NCBI RefSeq assembly: GCF_029868745.1
Contig: NZ_JARWOP010000231.1
Location: 1-51,652, forward strand
Source of the DNA: Nocardia wallacei
Lineage (GTDB): Bacteria > Actinomycetota > Actinomycetes > Mycobacteriales > Mycobacteriaceae
DNA length: 51,652 nt
Direction: 5' to 3'
The notes beneath the pieces are model-generated. The model did no database searches. It had not been told where the DNA came from and was given only the letters and a program-made list of their open reading frames with translations. This document shows, piece by piece, positions 10,331 to 18,266 of this stretch. Position numbers and translations under genes: made by a program. Numbering within the stretch: position 1 is the first letter of the stretch; each line of letters begins with the position of its first letter.

Positions 10331-11244
10331 CCGCGGAGGCGGGCCGTGCTCGTCGCGGGTCCGCGCTCACCCGCCGCAAGGCCGCAGCCGGCCGCGCCTT
10401 CATCGCCCCGAATCTGCTTGCGGTGCTGGTCTTTCTGCTGTTCCCGCTGGCCTTCTCGCTGTATCTCAGCTTCCACCACTGGAATATGTTCGATCCGCCG
10501 GAATACGTCGGGATTCGGAACTATCGGCGGCTGTTCACCGGCGACGGGCTGTTCTATCGGGCACTGGCGAACACCGTGATCTTCACCGTCGCCACGATCG
10601 TCCCGACGATCGTGGTCAGCCTCGCCGTCGCGGCCGCGTTGAACGCGAAGGTCAAGGGCATCGGCTTCTTCCGCAGCGTCCTGTTCCTGCCGCTGGTGGC
10701 CTCGACGGCGGCCATGACCATCGTGTGGGGCTTCATGTTCAACACCGACGGCGGCCTGTTCAATACGGTGCTGGGCTGGTTCGGGGTGGGCCCGGTGCGC
10801 TGGCTGAGCGATCCCGGCTGGGCGCTGGCGTCGCTGTGCCTGGTGAGTATCTGGAAGAGCGTGCCGTTCGCGGCGGCGGTGCTGCTGGCGGCGATGCAGG
10901 GCGTGCCCGAGGATCTGCACGAGGCGGCGCGCATCGACGGGGCGGGCGGGCCGCGGCGGTTCTGGTCGGTGACGCTGCCGCTGATCCGCCCGGCGCTCGG
11001 CTTCGTCTTCGTCATCTCGGTCATCAACTCGTTCCAGGCCTTCGATCAGGCCTACGTGCTCACCGGCGGCAACGGCGGGCCCGAGACCGGGACCTATCTG
11101 TTCGGAATCATGTTGTTCCAGAACGCTTTCGCGTTCAACGACCTCGGCTACGCGTGCGCCCTGGCGTGGGTGGTGTTCCTGCTTCTGCTGGCGCTCACCT
11201 ACTTGCAGTTGCGGCTGGGGCGCAGCGACACGGAGGAGGGCTGA
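10327..11244 (+). CDS. Carbohydrate ABC transporter permease (MalF/UgpA type)
   Basis: The 305-residue inner-membrane permease begins at the GTG at 10327 inside the GTGA overlap with the binding-protein stop. It has about six helices and the cytoplasmic EAA loop DLHEAARIDGAGGPRRFWSV that docks on the ATPase. The first helix (FIAPNLLAVLVFLLFPLAFS) and the NTVIFTVATIVPTIVVSLAVA segment are typical of binding-protein-dependent sugar permeases. It should form a heterodimeric channel with the product of the next gene, whose ATG overlaps its stop by one base. Confidence 0.92.
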   Translation: MTAEAGRARRGSALTRRKAAAGRAFIAPNLLAVLVFLLFPLAFSLYLSFHHWNMFDPPEYVGIRNYRRLFTGDGLFYRALANTVIFTVATIVPTIVVSLAVAAALNAKVKGIGFFRSVLFLPLVASTAAMTIVWGFMFNTDGGLFNTVLGWFGVGPVRWLSDPGWALASLCLVSIWKSVPFAAAVLLAAMQGVPEDLHEAARIDGAGGPRRFWSVTLPLIRPALGFVFVISVINSFQAFDQAYVLTGGNGGPETGTYLFGIMLFQNAFAFNDLGYACALAWVVFLLLLALTYLQLRLGRSDTEEG

Positions 11245-12098
11245 TGGGCACCGCGGCCCGGTCGCGGCGGGTGATCGTTCGTCGTACCGCGCGGGGACTG
11301 CTGATCTATCTCGCCCTGACGGTGATGGCCTGGTGTGCGCTGGTGCCGGTGCTGTGGGCGCTGTCGGGTTCGCTGAAGAAGCAGGGCGAGGTGACGGGGT
11401 CGGCGCTGCTGCCCGCCGAACCGCAGTGGTCGAACTACCGCTCGGTCTTCGAATTCGTGCCGTTCGGCCGGATGTTCCTCAACACCGTGCTCTACGCGGG
11501 CTGCGTCACCGCCGGGCAGGTCTTCTTCTGCTCGCTGGCCGGTTACGCGTTCGCGCGGCTGCCGTTCAAGGGGCGCGACGTGGTGTTCCTGGCCTACCTG
11601 GGCACCCTCATGGTGCCGCTGACCGTCACCGTGATCCCGCAGTTCATCCTGATGCGCACCTTCGGCTGGGTGGACAGCCCGCTGTCGATGATCGTGCCCG
11701 GGCTGTTCGGTAGCGCCTTCGGCACCTACCTGATGCGGCAGTTCTTCCTCACGCTCCCCGCCGAATTGGAGGAGGCGGCGATTCTGGACGGCTGCACCGT
11801 CTGGCAGACCTTTTGGCGAGTGTTGTTGCCGCACACCAAGCCCGCGGTCCTGGTGCTCGCGGTGCTCACCTGGGTCACGGTCTGGAACGACTTCCTGTGG
11901 CCGCTGATCATGTTGCAGCGCACCAGTATCGCGACGTTGAACCTGGGCTTGGTGTGGATGCAGGGCCAGTACACCGCGCACTGGCCGGTGTTCATGGCGG
12001 CCTCGCTGCTGATGCTCGCGCCGATGCTGGTCGTTTACGCCTTCGCCAACAAGGCGTTCGTGCGGGGGATCGCCACCGCCGGTCTGGCGGGACGGTGA
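11244..12098 (+). CDS. Carbohydrate ABC transporter permease (MalG/UgpE type)
   Basis: The 284-residue second permease starts at the TGATG junction with the preceding gene. It has six predicted helices and an EAA loop, ELEEAAILDGCTVWQTFWRV, followed by LPHTKPAVLVLAVLTWVTVW. The NTVLYAGCVTAGQVFFCSLAGYAFARL-like region (here read in parts) and the DFLWPLIML motif are characteristic of MalG-type subunits. No ATP-binding subunit is encoded nearby. Actinomycete CUT1 importers of this kind usually borrow a shared MsiK/MalK-type ATPase from another locus, which is the likely explanation here. Confidence 0.92.
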   Translation: MGTAARSRRVIVRRTARGLLIYLALTVMAWCALVPVLWALSGSLKKQGEVTGSALLPAEPQWSNYRSVFEFVPFGRMFLNTVLYAGCVTAGQVFFCSLAGYAFARLPFKGRDVVFLAYLGTLMVPLTVTVIPQFILMRTFGWVDSPLSMIVPGLFGSAFGTYLMRQFFLTLPAELEEAAILDGCTVWQTFWRVLLPHTKPAVLVLAVLTWVTVWNDFLWPLIMLQRTSIATLNLGLVWMQGQYTAHWPVFMAASLLMLAPMLVVYAFANKAFVRGIATAGLAGR

Positions 12099-12113
12099 GG
12101 TAAGAAGGGAACT

Positions 12114-12896
12114 ATGCGACACCCGGCCACCTCGCTGCTGAACGCGTTGACGTTCCTGCCCGAACGGCAGGTCACGGTGACACCGCGCCGGCTGGGGCTC
12201 GAGTACGACGACCTGTACTTCACCGCCGCCGACGGCGTGCGGGTGAACGGCTGGTTCGTGCGGGCGAAGCAGCCGGTGGGGCACATCCTGTTCGCGCACG
12301 GCAACGCGGGCAATATCGGCGACCGGTCGCCGATACTCGCGCTGCTCGCCGCGGCCGGGTTCGACGTGCTGGTCTTCGACTACCGCGGCTACGGCCGCAG
12401 CGCGGGACGGCCCAGTGAGCACGGCGTCTACCTGGACGCGCGGGCCGCCCGGACGGCCCTGCTGGACCGTCCGGGCGTGGACCAGGACAAGGTGTTCTAC
12501 CTCGGCAAGTCGCTCGGCGGCGCGGTGATGATCGAGCTCGCCACCGAGTTCCCGCCCGCGGGCCTGATTCTGATGTCGACCTTCACCGGCCTGCGCGATG
12601 CGGCGACGGCGGTGTACCCGTTCCTGCCGAAGCCGTTCGTGCCGAACGCCTTTCCGAGCCTACGCCGGATCCGCGCACTACGCGCCCCGGCACTGATCAT
12701 GCACGGCGACAACGACGAACTGCTGCCGGTGCAGATGGGCCGTGCCCTGTACGCGGCCGCCGCCGAACCCAAGTCGCTGAAGATCTACCCGGGCGCCGGG
12801 CACAACGACCTGATCATGATCCCGGGCTGGAGCACCGACATCGCGACCTGGGCCCGCGGCGTGCTGGCGGAGAACCCTACTGCGACAAGGGATTAG
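12114..12896 (+). CDS. Alpha/beta hydrolase of the BEM46/ABHD13 type
   Basis: The 260-residue protein has an alpha/beta hydrolase fold: the oxyanion region LFAHGNAGNIGDR, the nucleophile elbow GKSLGG (Ser about residue 131), a probable acid in MHGDNDELLP, and the histidine in PGAGHNDL. This matches the BEM46-like serine hydrolases, whose substrates are mostly unknown. It starts 15 bp after the second sugar permease with a purine-rich AAGAAGGGA leader, so it may be co-transcribed with the importer, though a metabolic link is not evident. Its 3' end overlaps the convergent GNAT gene by 20 bp. Confidence 0.85.
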   Translation: MRHPATSLLNALTFLPERQVTVTPRRLGLEYDDLYFTAADGVRVNGWFVRAKQPVGHILFAHGNAGNIGDRSPILALLAAAGFDVLVFDYRGYGRSAGRPSEHGVYLDARAARTALLDRPGVDQDKVFYLGKSLGGAVMIELATEFPPAGLILMSTFTGLRDAATAVYPFLPKPFVPNAFPSLRRIRALRAPALIMHGDNDELLPVQMGRALYAAAAEPKSLKIYPGAGHNDLIMIPGWSTDIATWARGVLAENPTATRD

Positions 12897-13401
12897 GGCT
12901 GTCGCGTCGGCAGCCCCAGCGTTCGGTGCCGTCGGCCGCGGACACCGACCACCGCTCGAACCCGGCCTTCTCCAGTACCCGGATCGAGGCGGGGTTGGTC
13001 GTCTCCACAGTGGCGAACACCGCGTCGACTCGTGGTTCGGTGAACGCGAACGCGGTGAGCAGCCGGGTGGCCTCCGCCGCCAACCCGCGCCCGCGCCGCG
13101 AAGGCACTATGCCGTAGCCGATCTCGACCGCCCCGTGCTCTGGCGGCCAGAACAGGCCGATCGAGCCGACCGCCAGCACGCTCTCACGCTCCAAAATCAG
13201 CCTGTGCCCGAATTCGCCTGCCCACTCCGGGGTTTCGGCGATCATCCCGGCGATCACGCGATCGCCGTCAGCGGGGAAGTCGGCGGCCCAGGACGCACGC
13301 CGGATCCCGTCGCGAACCGCGGCGAGGTCGGTCTCGCTCCACAGGCGCAGCAGGACGTGTTCGCCGATGAGGTCGGCGACGGAGGAAGTATTGCTGGACA
13401 C
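12877..13401 (-). CDS. GNAT-family N-acetyltransferase (RimJ/RimL-like)
   Basis: The 174-residue protein reads as a RimJ/RimL-type GNAT: VLLRLWSETDLAAV at the N-terminus, EIGYGIVPSRRGRGLAAEA as the acetyl-CoA pyrophosphate loop (R/Q-x-x-G-x-G/A), and TNPASIRVLEKAGFE near the C-terminus. These enzymes acetylate amino groups on proteins or small molecules. The start is taken as the GTG at 13401, which gives MSSNTSSVADLIGE. An ATG at 13554 would add about 50 arginine- and proline-rich residues unlike the family. It converges on the hydrolase gene with a 20-bp overlap. Confidence 0.85.
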   Translation of the reverse strand: MSSNTSSVADLIGEHVLLRLWSETDLAAVRDGIRRASWAADFPADGDRVIAGMIAETPEWAGEFGHRLILERESVLAVGSIGLFWPPEHGAVEIGYGIVPSRRGRGLAAEATRLLTAFAFTEPRVDAVFATVETTNPASIRVLEKAGFERWSVSAADGTERWGCRRDSPNPLSQ

Positions 13402-13608
13402 GTTGTCTCTCCAGATCGTTGGGGAACGATCCGGCCCGCGAGTCAGTAGTGGGCAGGCCGGACGAGGGTACGCGAAACACAGCCGGTGACGGCCATATTC
13501 ATCGACCTCCCTCGGTCCCGGGCGGGCGGTACTGCACCGCACCGCCGGTAGCAACGTAGCCTGGATCGTACCTGCCGTTTCCCTCCAACATTGCCTGGCT
13601 CATGTCAG
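13402..13608. other. Intergenic region upstream of the GNAT gene
   Basis: No coding region is convincing here. GCCTG at 13593 and CAGGC at 13606 form a small 5-bp hairpin. The sequence presumably holds the promoter of the minus-strand GNAT gene, but no confident -35/-10 pair was found. Confidence 0.4.
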
Positions 13609-13657
13609 GCACACCGCCGGGCCTCTCGATGGTTGCGGATGTAGCCCGGCGGTGTGC
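13609..13657 (-). terminator. 14-bp stem terminator downstream of the small minus-strand genes
   Basis: GCACACCGCCGGGC (13609-13622) pairs perfectly with 13644-13657 across a 21-nt loop. It lies 14 bp beyond the stop of the small gene 13671-13850 and probably ends that transcript. A T-rich ACTTCTTTCG lies on the gene-proximal side. Confidence 0.65.
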
Positions 13658-13670
13658 ACTTCTTTCGTCC

Positions 13671-13850
13671 TCAATAGGTGCGGGAACTGTCGGGCTTGAT
13701 CTTTTTCGCCTCGATCAGCCTGGTCCAGGCGAAGCGCTTGCGCGGGCAGTCGTCTACCGAGCAGGCGCGATGCATCTGCATGATCGTGTGGGCGTGCTGG
13801 TCGGTGATCGGTGCGGCGGGGGCGTCATGCGTCCAGTCGAATTTGTTCAT
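13671..13850 (-). CDS. Small conserved-looking protein of unknown function (59 aa)
   Basis: The predicted product begins MNKFDWTHDAPAAP and contains MHRACSVDDCPRKRFAWTRL followed by EAKKIKPDSSRTY. The Cys-x5-Cys-Pro-Arg-Lys pattern and the KPDSSR tail resemble, from memory, small hypothetical proteins recurring in Nocardia and related genera. No function is known to me. Its ATG overlaps the stop codon of the upstream gene (13847-14149) in an ATGA, which argues that both are genuine and translationally coupled. A terminator hairpin follows. Two cysteines could bind metal, but a pair alone is weak evidence. Confidence 0.65.
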   Translation of the reverse strand: MNKFDWTHDAPAAPITDQHAHTIMQMHRACSVDDCPRKRFAWTRLIEAKKIKPDSSRTY

Positions 13851-14149
13851 GCTTGACTCGTCTCGAAGGTGAAGTGCGCCCAGCGTGCGAAACTTATTCG
13901 GGGGCAAGCTGTTTCGATGTCGGTGATGCACATGAGCGCGTGCAGCTGGACGACGTCGAGGTGGGTCGGCGACGGCACGATTACGGCCTCCACGTCGGCA
14001 TGGCGAACCTGGTCGACGAGTGGTAAGGCGGAGGGGCCGGGCCAGTACAGTCGGAAGCCGAGTTGCCTTGCGAGCCTGCGAACTTCAATCCGCGCACTTC
14101 GGGGGCGACATTTAGGCGTCCAAACGCTACTGTGTGAAGTTATGGGCAC
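13847..14149 (-). CDS. Small unknown protein coupled to the next gene (about 100 aa, start uncertain)
   Basis: The core reads IEVRRLARQLGFRLYWPGP, then LVDQVRHADVEAVIVPSPTH, DVVQLHALMCITDIETACPR and a SFARW ending, with a clear alternating pattern of a small alpha/beta protein. Similar proteins occur next to XRE regulators in actinomycetes, as far as I recall. The GTG at 14149 is the best start, but it overlaps the divergent XRE gene, so the 5' end may be misassigned or truncated. The 4-nt overlap with the following gene supports translation. No function is known. Confidence 0.55.
   Translation of the reverse strand: MPITSHSSVWTPKCRPRSARIEVRRLARQLGFRLYWPGPSALPLVDQVRHADVEAVIVPSPTHLDVVQLHALMCITDIETACPRISFARWAHFTFETSQA
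14128..14133 (+). promoter_or_regulatory. Leaderless -10 element (TACTGT) of the XRE regulator gene
   Basis: TACTGT ends 8 nt before the ATG at 14142, with no ribosome-binding site between them. This matches the TAnnnT-N6-9-start pattern of leaderless actinobacterial genes and supports 14142 over upstream in-frame starts. Confidence 0.55.
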
Positions 14150-14891
14150 ACCGAATGCGGCCTTGCGCGCGGCGCGGAACGCGCGTCTCATGAGCCAAGA
14201 CGACCTCGCTCGCGCGCTCCGTGACGTCGGCTGCGTCAGCGCCACCAAACGCCTGGTACAACGCTGGGAATCCGGTTACACCACCAACCCCCGCCCCTCG
14301 CACGCCAGGGCACTGGAGAAGGTCATGGGCCTGCCGATCGAGTCGCTGGGATTCGGTGCGGTGATGGCCGGCCGAAGCCTGTCCGGCGGAAACGACGCAG
14401 GGCACGAAGTCGACTCGGATATCGGCGCTGTGCCGCGCGAACACCACCCGGCTTCCGGCCGCCCGCCGCAACACTCGGGCACCTACTCGGGAATCTGGTT
14501 GTCGCGCTACGAGTTCTATTCGAGCGGCCGAGAGCAGACATTCACGTCGTCGCATTACGTGATCGTGTTGCAGCACGACAGCCAGTTGACCGTGCGGAGC
14601 TTGCCGGGGTCGGCCAAGTCGTCGCTCGAGCTCGATCTCACGGTGGATGGCCATGTGGCTACCGGTACCTGGAGCGAGCGGACCGCGAGCCGGGGCTACT
14701 ACCGTGGCGCGAAGTATCACGGAGCCATTCAGCTGTTGATCGAGTTGACCGGTACTCGCATGGCGGGCAAGTGGGTGGGGTTCGGCAAGAACTTCGATGT
14801 GAATGTCGGCCCGTGGGAACTGATCTTGCAGGATCGGTCCACTTCGAAAGCGACCATCGAGACGTTCGACCGCCCCGCCGCAGGCTCCTGA
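14142..14891 (+). CDS. XRE-family helix-turn-helix protein with a C-terminal beta-rich domain
   Basis: The 249-residue protein has an N-terminal XRE-type DNA-binding domain (about residues 5-70; SQDDLARALRDVGC, RLVQRWESG, ARALEKVMGL). A linker follows, then a C-terminal domain over about residues 105-235 with aromatic- and glycine-rich strands (SGIWLSRYEFYSSGREQTF, HYVIVLQHD, ATGTWSERTASRGYYRGAKY, GKWVGFGKNFDVNVGPWEL). This two-part architecture is common in Nocardia and Streptomyces, but the role of the C-terminal domain is not known to me. It may sense a ligand. The gene is divergent from the coupled pair 13671-14149 and is the obvious candidate regulator of it. Confidence 0.8.
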   Translation: MGTPNAALRAARNARLMSQDDLARALRDVGCVSATKRLVQRWESGYTTNPRPSHARALEKVMGLPIESLGFGAVMAGRSLSGGNDAGHEVDSDIGAVPREHHPASGRPPQHSGTYSGIWLSRYEFYSSGREQTFTSSHYVIVLQHDSQLTVRSLPGSAKSSLELDLTVDGHVATGTWSERTASRGYYRGAKYHGAIQLLIELTGTRMAGKWVGFGKNFDVNVGPWELILQDRSTSKATIETFDRPAAGS

Positions 14892-14953
14892 GCCACCTGC
14901 GCGGAATGGCAGGTCGCCGTACGTTCCCGCACTCGCACGAACGTCGGCGCACG

Positions 14954-14959
14954 TACCCT
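14954..14959 (+). promoter_or_regulatory. Leaderless -10 element (TACCCT) before 14967
   Basis: TACCCT ends 7 nt before the ATG at 14967, and no Shine-Dalgarno sequence lies between. This is consistent with a leaderless transcript that starts at the ATG. Confidence 0.5.
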
Positions 14960-14966
14960 TGAATTC

Positions 14967-15449
14967 ATGTCGGAGACCAGTGATATGGCGGCCCTGTTGG
15001 CGGCGTTGCCGGACGCGGACCTGCTCGCGGTGGTGCTCGCCGCGACCGCCGGGCGGCCGGGGCTCGAGCAGCTTCACCTGGTAGCCGCCGAATTGGCCGC
15101 ACGCGGCGGTCATATCGAAGCGGACTTCGATGTGACGTCCGACACCGCCCTGCCGGACGTGCCGCCGGTGTCTGAGACATTCGGCCAGGTCGCGCCGAGC
15201 GGGGAGATACCCCTACCGGCCACGGGTAATGCCGAGGTCGGCGGCTACTCGCGATCCGGCGTCCCTACTTTCGAGTCAGTTCGGGATAAGGTCGAGCAGC
15301 GCTTCGGTACCGCGCAGGGGATGGACGAGCTTTCGTCGCAGACACCGGCGGGCCGCAGCGTCGAGGAACAATGGGAGGCGCGGGACAAGGCCGCGCGGGA
15401 ACGCCTGGACCGGATCCGGAAGTCGGTGCGCCGCAACGATTCCGGGTGA
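14967..15449 (+). CDS. Unknown protein with a C-terminal segment like that of mycobacterial PspA
   Basis: This 160-residue protein has a leucine/alanine-rich N-terminal helix region (MAALLAALPDADLLAVVLAA), a proline-rich middle and a charged C-terminus with TFESVRDKVEQRFGTAQGMD, then PAGRSVEEQW and RERLDRIRKSVR. The C-terminal pattern (S-x-x-x-V-R-D-K-x-E-x-R-x-x-x-A-x-G-x-x-E-L, then LxxIRxSM/VR) resembles, from memory, the tail of mycobacterial PspA (Rv2744c). The long coiled coil that defines PspA is absent, so it should not be called PspA. It may interact with the same partner as the PspA tail. Function is unknown. Confidence 0.75.
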   Translation: MSETSDMAALLAALPDADLLAVVLAATAGRPGLEQLHLVAAELAARGGHIEADFDVTSDTALPDVPPVSETFGQVAPSGEIPLPATGNAEVGGYSRSGVPTFESVRDKVEQRFGTAQGMDELSSQTPAGRSVEEQWEARDKAARERLDRIRKSVRRNDSG

Positions 15450-15484
15450 CCGGGCGAGCCGGTAACGGATAGAGGGTGGATGCG

Positions 15485-16504
15485 ATGACCGAACCGCGGG
15501 AGATCGCCGAACGGCTGCTCGACGCGCAGGTGGACTTCCTGATCGGGGAGGTGTCGGGCGAACGATTCGCCGAGGTCGTCGCCCGGGACGTAACGGCGGT
15601 GATCGATGTCGCCGACACCATCGTCTTCCGTGACGTGGTGACGCTCGACCAGGCCAAGCGCACCGTGCGCAAGGTGGTCGACCGCAGCGACAGCCCGCTG
15701 GCGCGCGAGCTGGTCGGCGTGCTGTCGGACGCGCTCTACGACCACATCGCCGCCAACCACGACTACACGCTCGGCGATGTGGTCGAGCGCGAGCCGGTGG
15801 AGGCGCTGCTGGAGAAGATTCTCGGCATGCACGGCGCCCAGGAGCGGCTGCTCGACCGCCTCAGCGAGGCGCCGACGGCGGGCCCGGTGGCCGCCAAGTT
15901 CACCGACATGCTCATCGACGACATCCTCGAGGCGAACAAGAAGATCGTCGGCAAGGTGCCCGGCGTGAACTCGCTGATGTCGATCGGGCAGTCGGCGGTG
16001 AAGTCGGCGCGCAAGGCCGCCGAGGGCAGCCGGGTCGGCGCGCTGGCCGAGAAGGGCACGCTGTACGCGCTGAAGCGGGTGACCAACGCGATCCGCGAGA
16101 CCCTGCGCGACGCGCCGGTGCACGGCGCCGCCATGGAGTTCTGGGATGTGCACGCCGGCGAGCCGGTCAGCGGCCTGCGGGACTACCTGAGCAAGGGCGA
16201 CCTGCGGCAACTCGTGCTGATGGTGCACCGGATCGTCGTCACCACCCGCAACAAGGAGTACGTCGGGCTGCTGCTGGACGAGTCCGTCGAGGTGTTCTTC
16301 GAGAAGTACGGCGACCACACCCTGGCCGGACTGCTCCCCGAACTGGGCGTGACGCCGGACGACATCGCCGAGGAGATCCTCGCCTACGGCCCCGCGGTGA
16401 TCGAGGCGGCCAAGCGAAACGGCGTGCTGGCCAAGCTGATCCGCGAGCGGCTGGAGCCGTTCTACGTCTCGGAGCAGGTGCTGGGCATCCTCGCCGACCG
16501 ATGA
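15485..16504 (+). CDS. Conserved hypothetical protein, largely helical (339 aa)
   Basis: I do not recognise a named family. The protein is mostly charged amphipathic helix with no signal peptide or clear membrane segment (EPREIAERLLDAQVDFLIG, SPLARELVGVLSDALYDHIA, LLDESVEVFFEKYGDHTLAG). It looks like a soluble cytoplasmic protein. The ATG at 15485 follows GAGGGTGG at a suitable distance. A GTG nine bases upstream is the alternative. Its stop overlaps the ATG of the PLP enzyme gene (16501) in ATGA, implying translational coupling and possibly a shared process. Confidence 0.8.
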   Translation: MTEPREIAERLLDAQVDFLIGEVSGERFAEVVARDVTAVIDVADTIVFRDVVTLDQAKRTVRKVVDRSDSPLARELVGVLSDALYDHIAANHDYTLGDVVEREPVEALLEKILGMHGAQERLLDRLSEAPTAGPVAAKFTDMLIDDILEANKKIVGKVPGVNSLMSIGQSAVKSARKAAEGSRVGALAEKGTLYALKRVTNAIRETLRDAPVHGAAMEFWDVHAGEPVSGLRDYLSKGDLRQLVLMVHRIVVTTRNKEYVGLLLDESVEVFFEKYGDHTLAGLLPELGVTPDDIAEEILAYGPAVIEAAKRNGVLAKLIRERLEPFYVSEQVLGILADR

Positions 16505-17787
16505 CGCCGCGCGGCATCGACGCGGCGGCGGTCCATGCGCTCGGCGATCGTGTGCTCGGGCCGGAGCACAAATCTGTACCGCCCGCGGCCTGGGGTCGTA
16601 CCGCGCGCGAATTCCTCGCTGGCACACCGTATCTGGATGACTTCGCCACTCCCGTGCTGACCATGGAGCGGGCGGCGCTGGATACGAACCTGACGGTCAT
16701 GGCCGAGTGGGCGGCCGCCGCGGGTGTGCGGCTGGCGCCGCACGGCAAGACCACCATGTCCCCGCAGCTGTGGGCCGAACAGCTGGCGGCCGGAGCGTGG
16801 GGGATCACGCTGGCGACCGGATGGCAGGCGCAGGTGGCGCGCTCGTTCGGCGTCGGCCGCATCCTGCTCGCCAACGCGCTGGTCGATCCGGTCGGATTAC
16901 ATTGGCTGGCAGCGGAATTGCGCCGGGATCCGGATTTCGAGTTCGTGAGCTGGGTCGACAGCGTGCCCACCGTCGAGCGGATGGAGCACTCGCTGCCCGC
17001 CGGTGCGCGGATACCGGTCCTGGTGGAACTGGGCGGCCCGCAGGGGCGAACCGGCGCGCGCGGCCTGGACGAGGCGATGGCGGTCGCCGCCGCCGTATCC
17101 CGTTCGGACCGGCTGGAATTGGCGGGTGTCGGAGGCTACGAGGGCGCGCTGGCGCACGACCGGACGAGCGACGCCGTCGGCGCCGTGCACCGCTATCTCG
17201 ACGAACTGGCCCGGCTGCACGGCGCGCTCGCGAGTCGTTACGAACGTCCGGCGATCGTCACCGCGGGCGGCAGCGCCTTCCCGGACCTCGTGGTCGAGCG
17301 GCTGGCCGGGCTCGCCGACGAGCCGGGCGCACAGGGTGTTCCGGTGACGGTGGTCCTGCGGTCCGGGGCCTACCTGATCCACGACGACGGCTTCTACTCC
17401 GGCATCTCACCGCTGACCGCGCCACACGCCGCCCGCCCGCTCCGGGCGGCCATGCACGGCTGGGCGCGCACGGTGTCGCGGCCGGAGCACGGGCTGGCGT
17501 TGCTGGACGCCGGACGGCGCGACCTGCCTTTCGATGCGGGACTGCCGGTACCGCAACGGGTGTCGGGCGGAGCGGAGGTGCCGCCGGGCGCGTACGTGTC
17601 GGCCCTCAACGACCAGCACGCTTTCCTGCGGCTGCCCGCCGGTGGTGCGTTGCCGGTCGGAAGCGTGGTGCGACTGGGCCTTTCGCATCCGTGCACGGCG
17701 TTCGACAAGTGGCGGCTGATCCCGGTGATCGACGACGCCGAAGCCGCGCGGCCGCGGGTCGTGGACCTGCTGCACACCTTCTTCTGA
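16501..17787 (+). CDS. PLP-dependent amino acid deaminase/aldolase of the DSD1 (D-serine dehydratase / D-threonine aldolase) family
   Basis: This 428-residue protein has the alanine-racemase-like N-terminal barrel with the PLP lysine in APHGKTTMSPQLW (about residue 82), plus the C-terminal beta domain ending in LGLSHPCTAFDKW. The His and Cys of that motif bind the active-site metal in DSD1-type D-serine dehydratases and D-threonine aldolases. Other family features are GGPQGRTGAR, VTAGGSAFPD and SGAYLIHDDGFY. It should act on a D-beta-hydroxy amino acid, but dehydratase and aldolase activities cannot be separated by eye. It is translationally coupled to the unknown gene upstream. Confidence 0.87.
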   Translation: MTPRGIDAAAVHALGDRVLGPEHKSVPPAAWGRTAREFLAGTPYLDDFATPVLTMERAALDTNLTVMAEWAAAAGVRLAPHGKTTMSPQLWAEQLAAGAWGITLATGWQAQVARSFGVGRILLANALVDPVGLHWLAAELRRDPDFEFVSWVDSVPTVERMEHSLPAGARIPVLVELGGPQGRTGARGLDEAMAVAAAVSRSDRLELAGVGGYEGALAHDRTSDAVGAVHRYLDELARLHGALASRYERPAIVTAGGSAFPDLVVERLAGLADEPGAQGVPVTVVLRSGAYLIHDDGFYSGISPLTAPHAARPLRAAMHGWARTVSRPEHGLALLDAGRRDLPFDAGLPVPQRVSGGAEVPPGAYVSALNDQHAFLRLPAGGALPVGSVVRLGLSHPCTAFDKWRLIPVIDDAEAARPRVVDLLHTFF

Positions 17788-17799
17788 CGCTCGCGATCG

Positions 17800-18072
17800 T
17801 CAGCCCAGCGTCGCGCCGGTGTCCTCGCGAGTCGCGACGGTGGTCCCGCAACTGCGGAAGTGCGCGCCCGGCCGCTGTACCGGGCCGCGGCGGCCGGTGC
17901 GCGGCGAGAGGGAATGCCTGCTCGGTGCACCAGTGCGCATGACGGAGGTACGCGGCCGGTGCGACGTGGCGCGAGGGGACGGGGGAACGCGGCGGTTTCC
18001 CGCGCGGTAGGTGAGCAGAATGCCGAGGACGACCGCGGCGACGATGAGGACGGCTAGGCGTAGGAACAGCAA
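17800..18072 (-). CDS. Small single-pass membrane protein (about 90 aa, TTG start)
   Basis: The product starts LLFLRLAVLIVAAVVLGILL, a clear hydrophobic helix, followed by an arginine- and proline-rich tail ending FRSCGTTVATREDTGATLG. A TTG at 18072 lies 6 nt after AGGAGA and is preferred over an ATG at 18114, which lies outside a recognisable ribosome-binding context. Third positions are strongly G/C. The topology suggests a membrane anchor with a basic cytoplasmic tail. No family is recognised, and it could be a chance reading frame. Confidence 0.45.
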   Translation of the reverse strand: MLFLRLAVLIVAAVVLGILLTYRAGNRRVPPSPRATSHRPRTSVMRTGAPSRHSLSPRTGRRGPVQRPGAHFRSCGTTVATREDTGATLG

Positions 18073-18266
18073 CGGACTCTCCTGGCAGTGCTGCGAGCTG
18101 GACGCCGCTGGCAAACTCGGCGGACGTCCCGTGGCGACGGGGATTCACTTCTTGATTCCCTGTCAGGAGATGAATCGAAACACCGAGATCGTCGTTACCG
18201 CTTTCGCCGTTACGTTTCGGCATCCTTCGGGCAATCCCGCCGAAGCCGCCGACGACCGCCCCCGGA

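Noticed and set aside
13869..14141. Extended N-terminus of the XRE protein
   Set aside because: The extension has no helix-turn-helix resemblance, overlaps the minus-strand small genes, and lies upstream of a leaderless -10 that fits the ATG at 14142.
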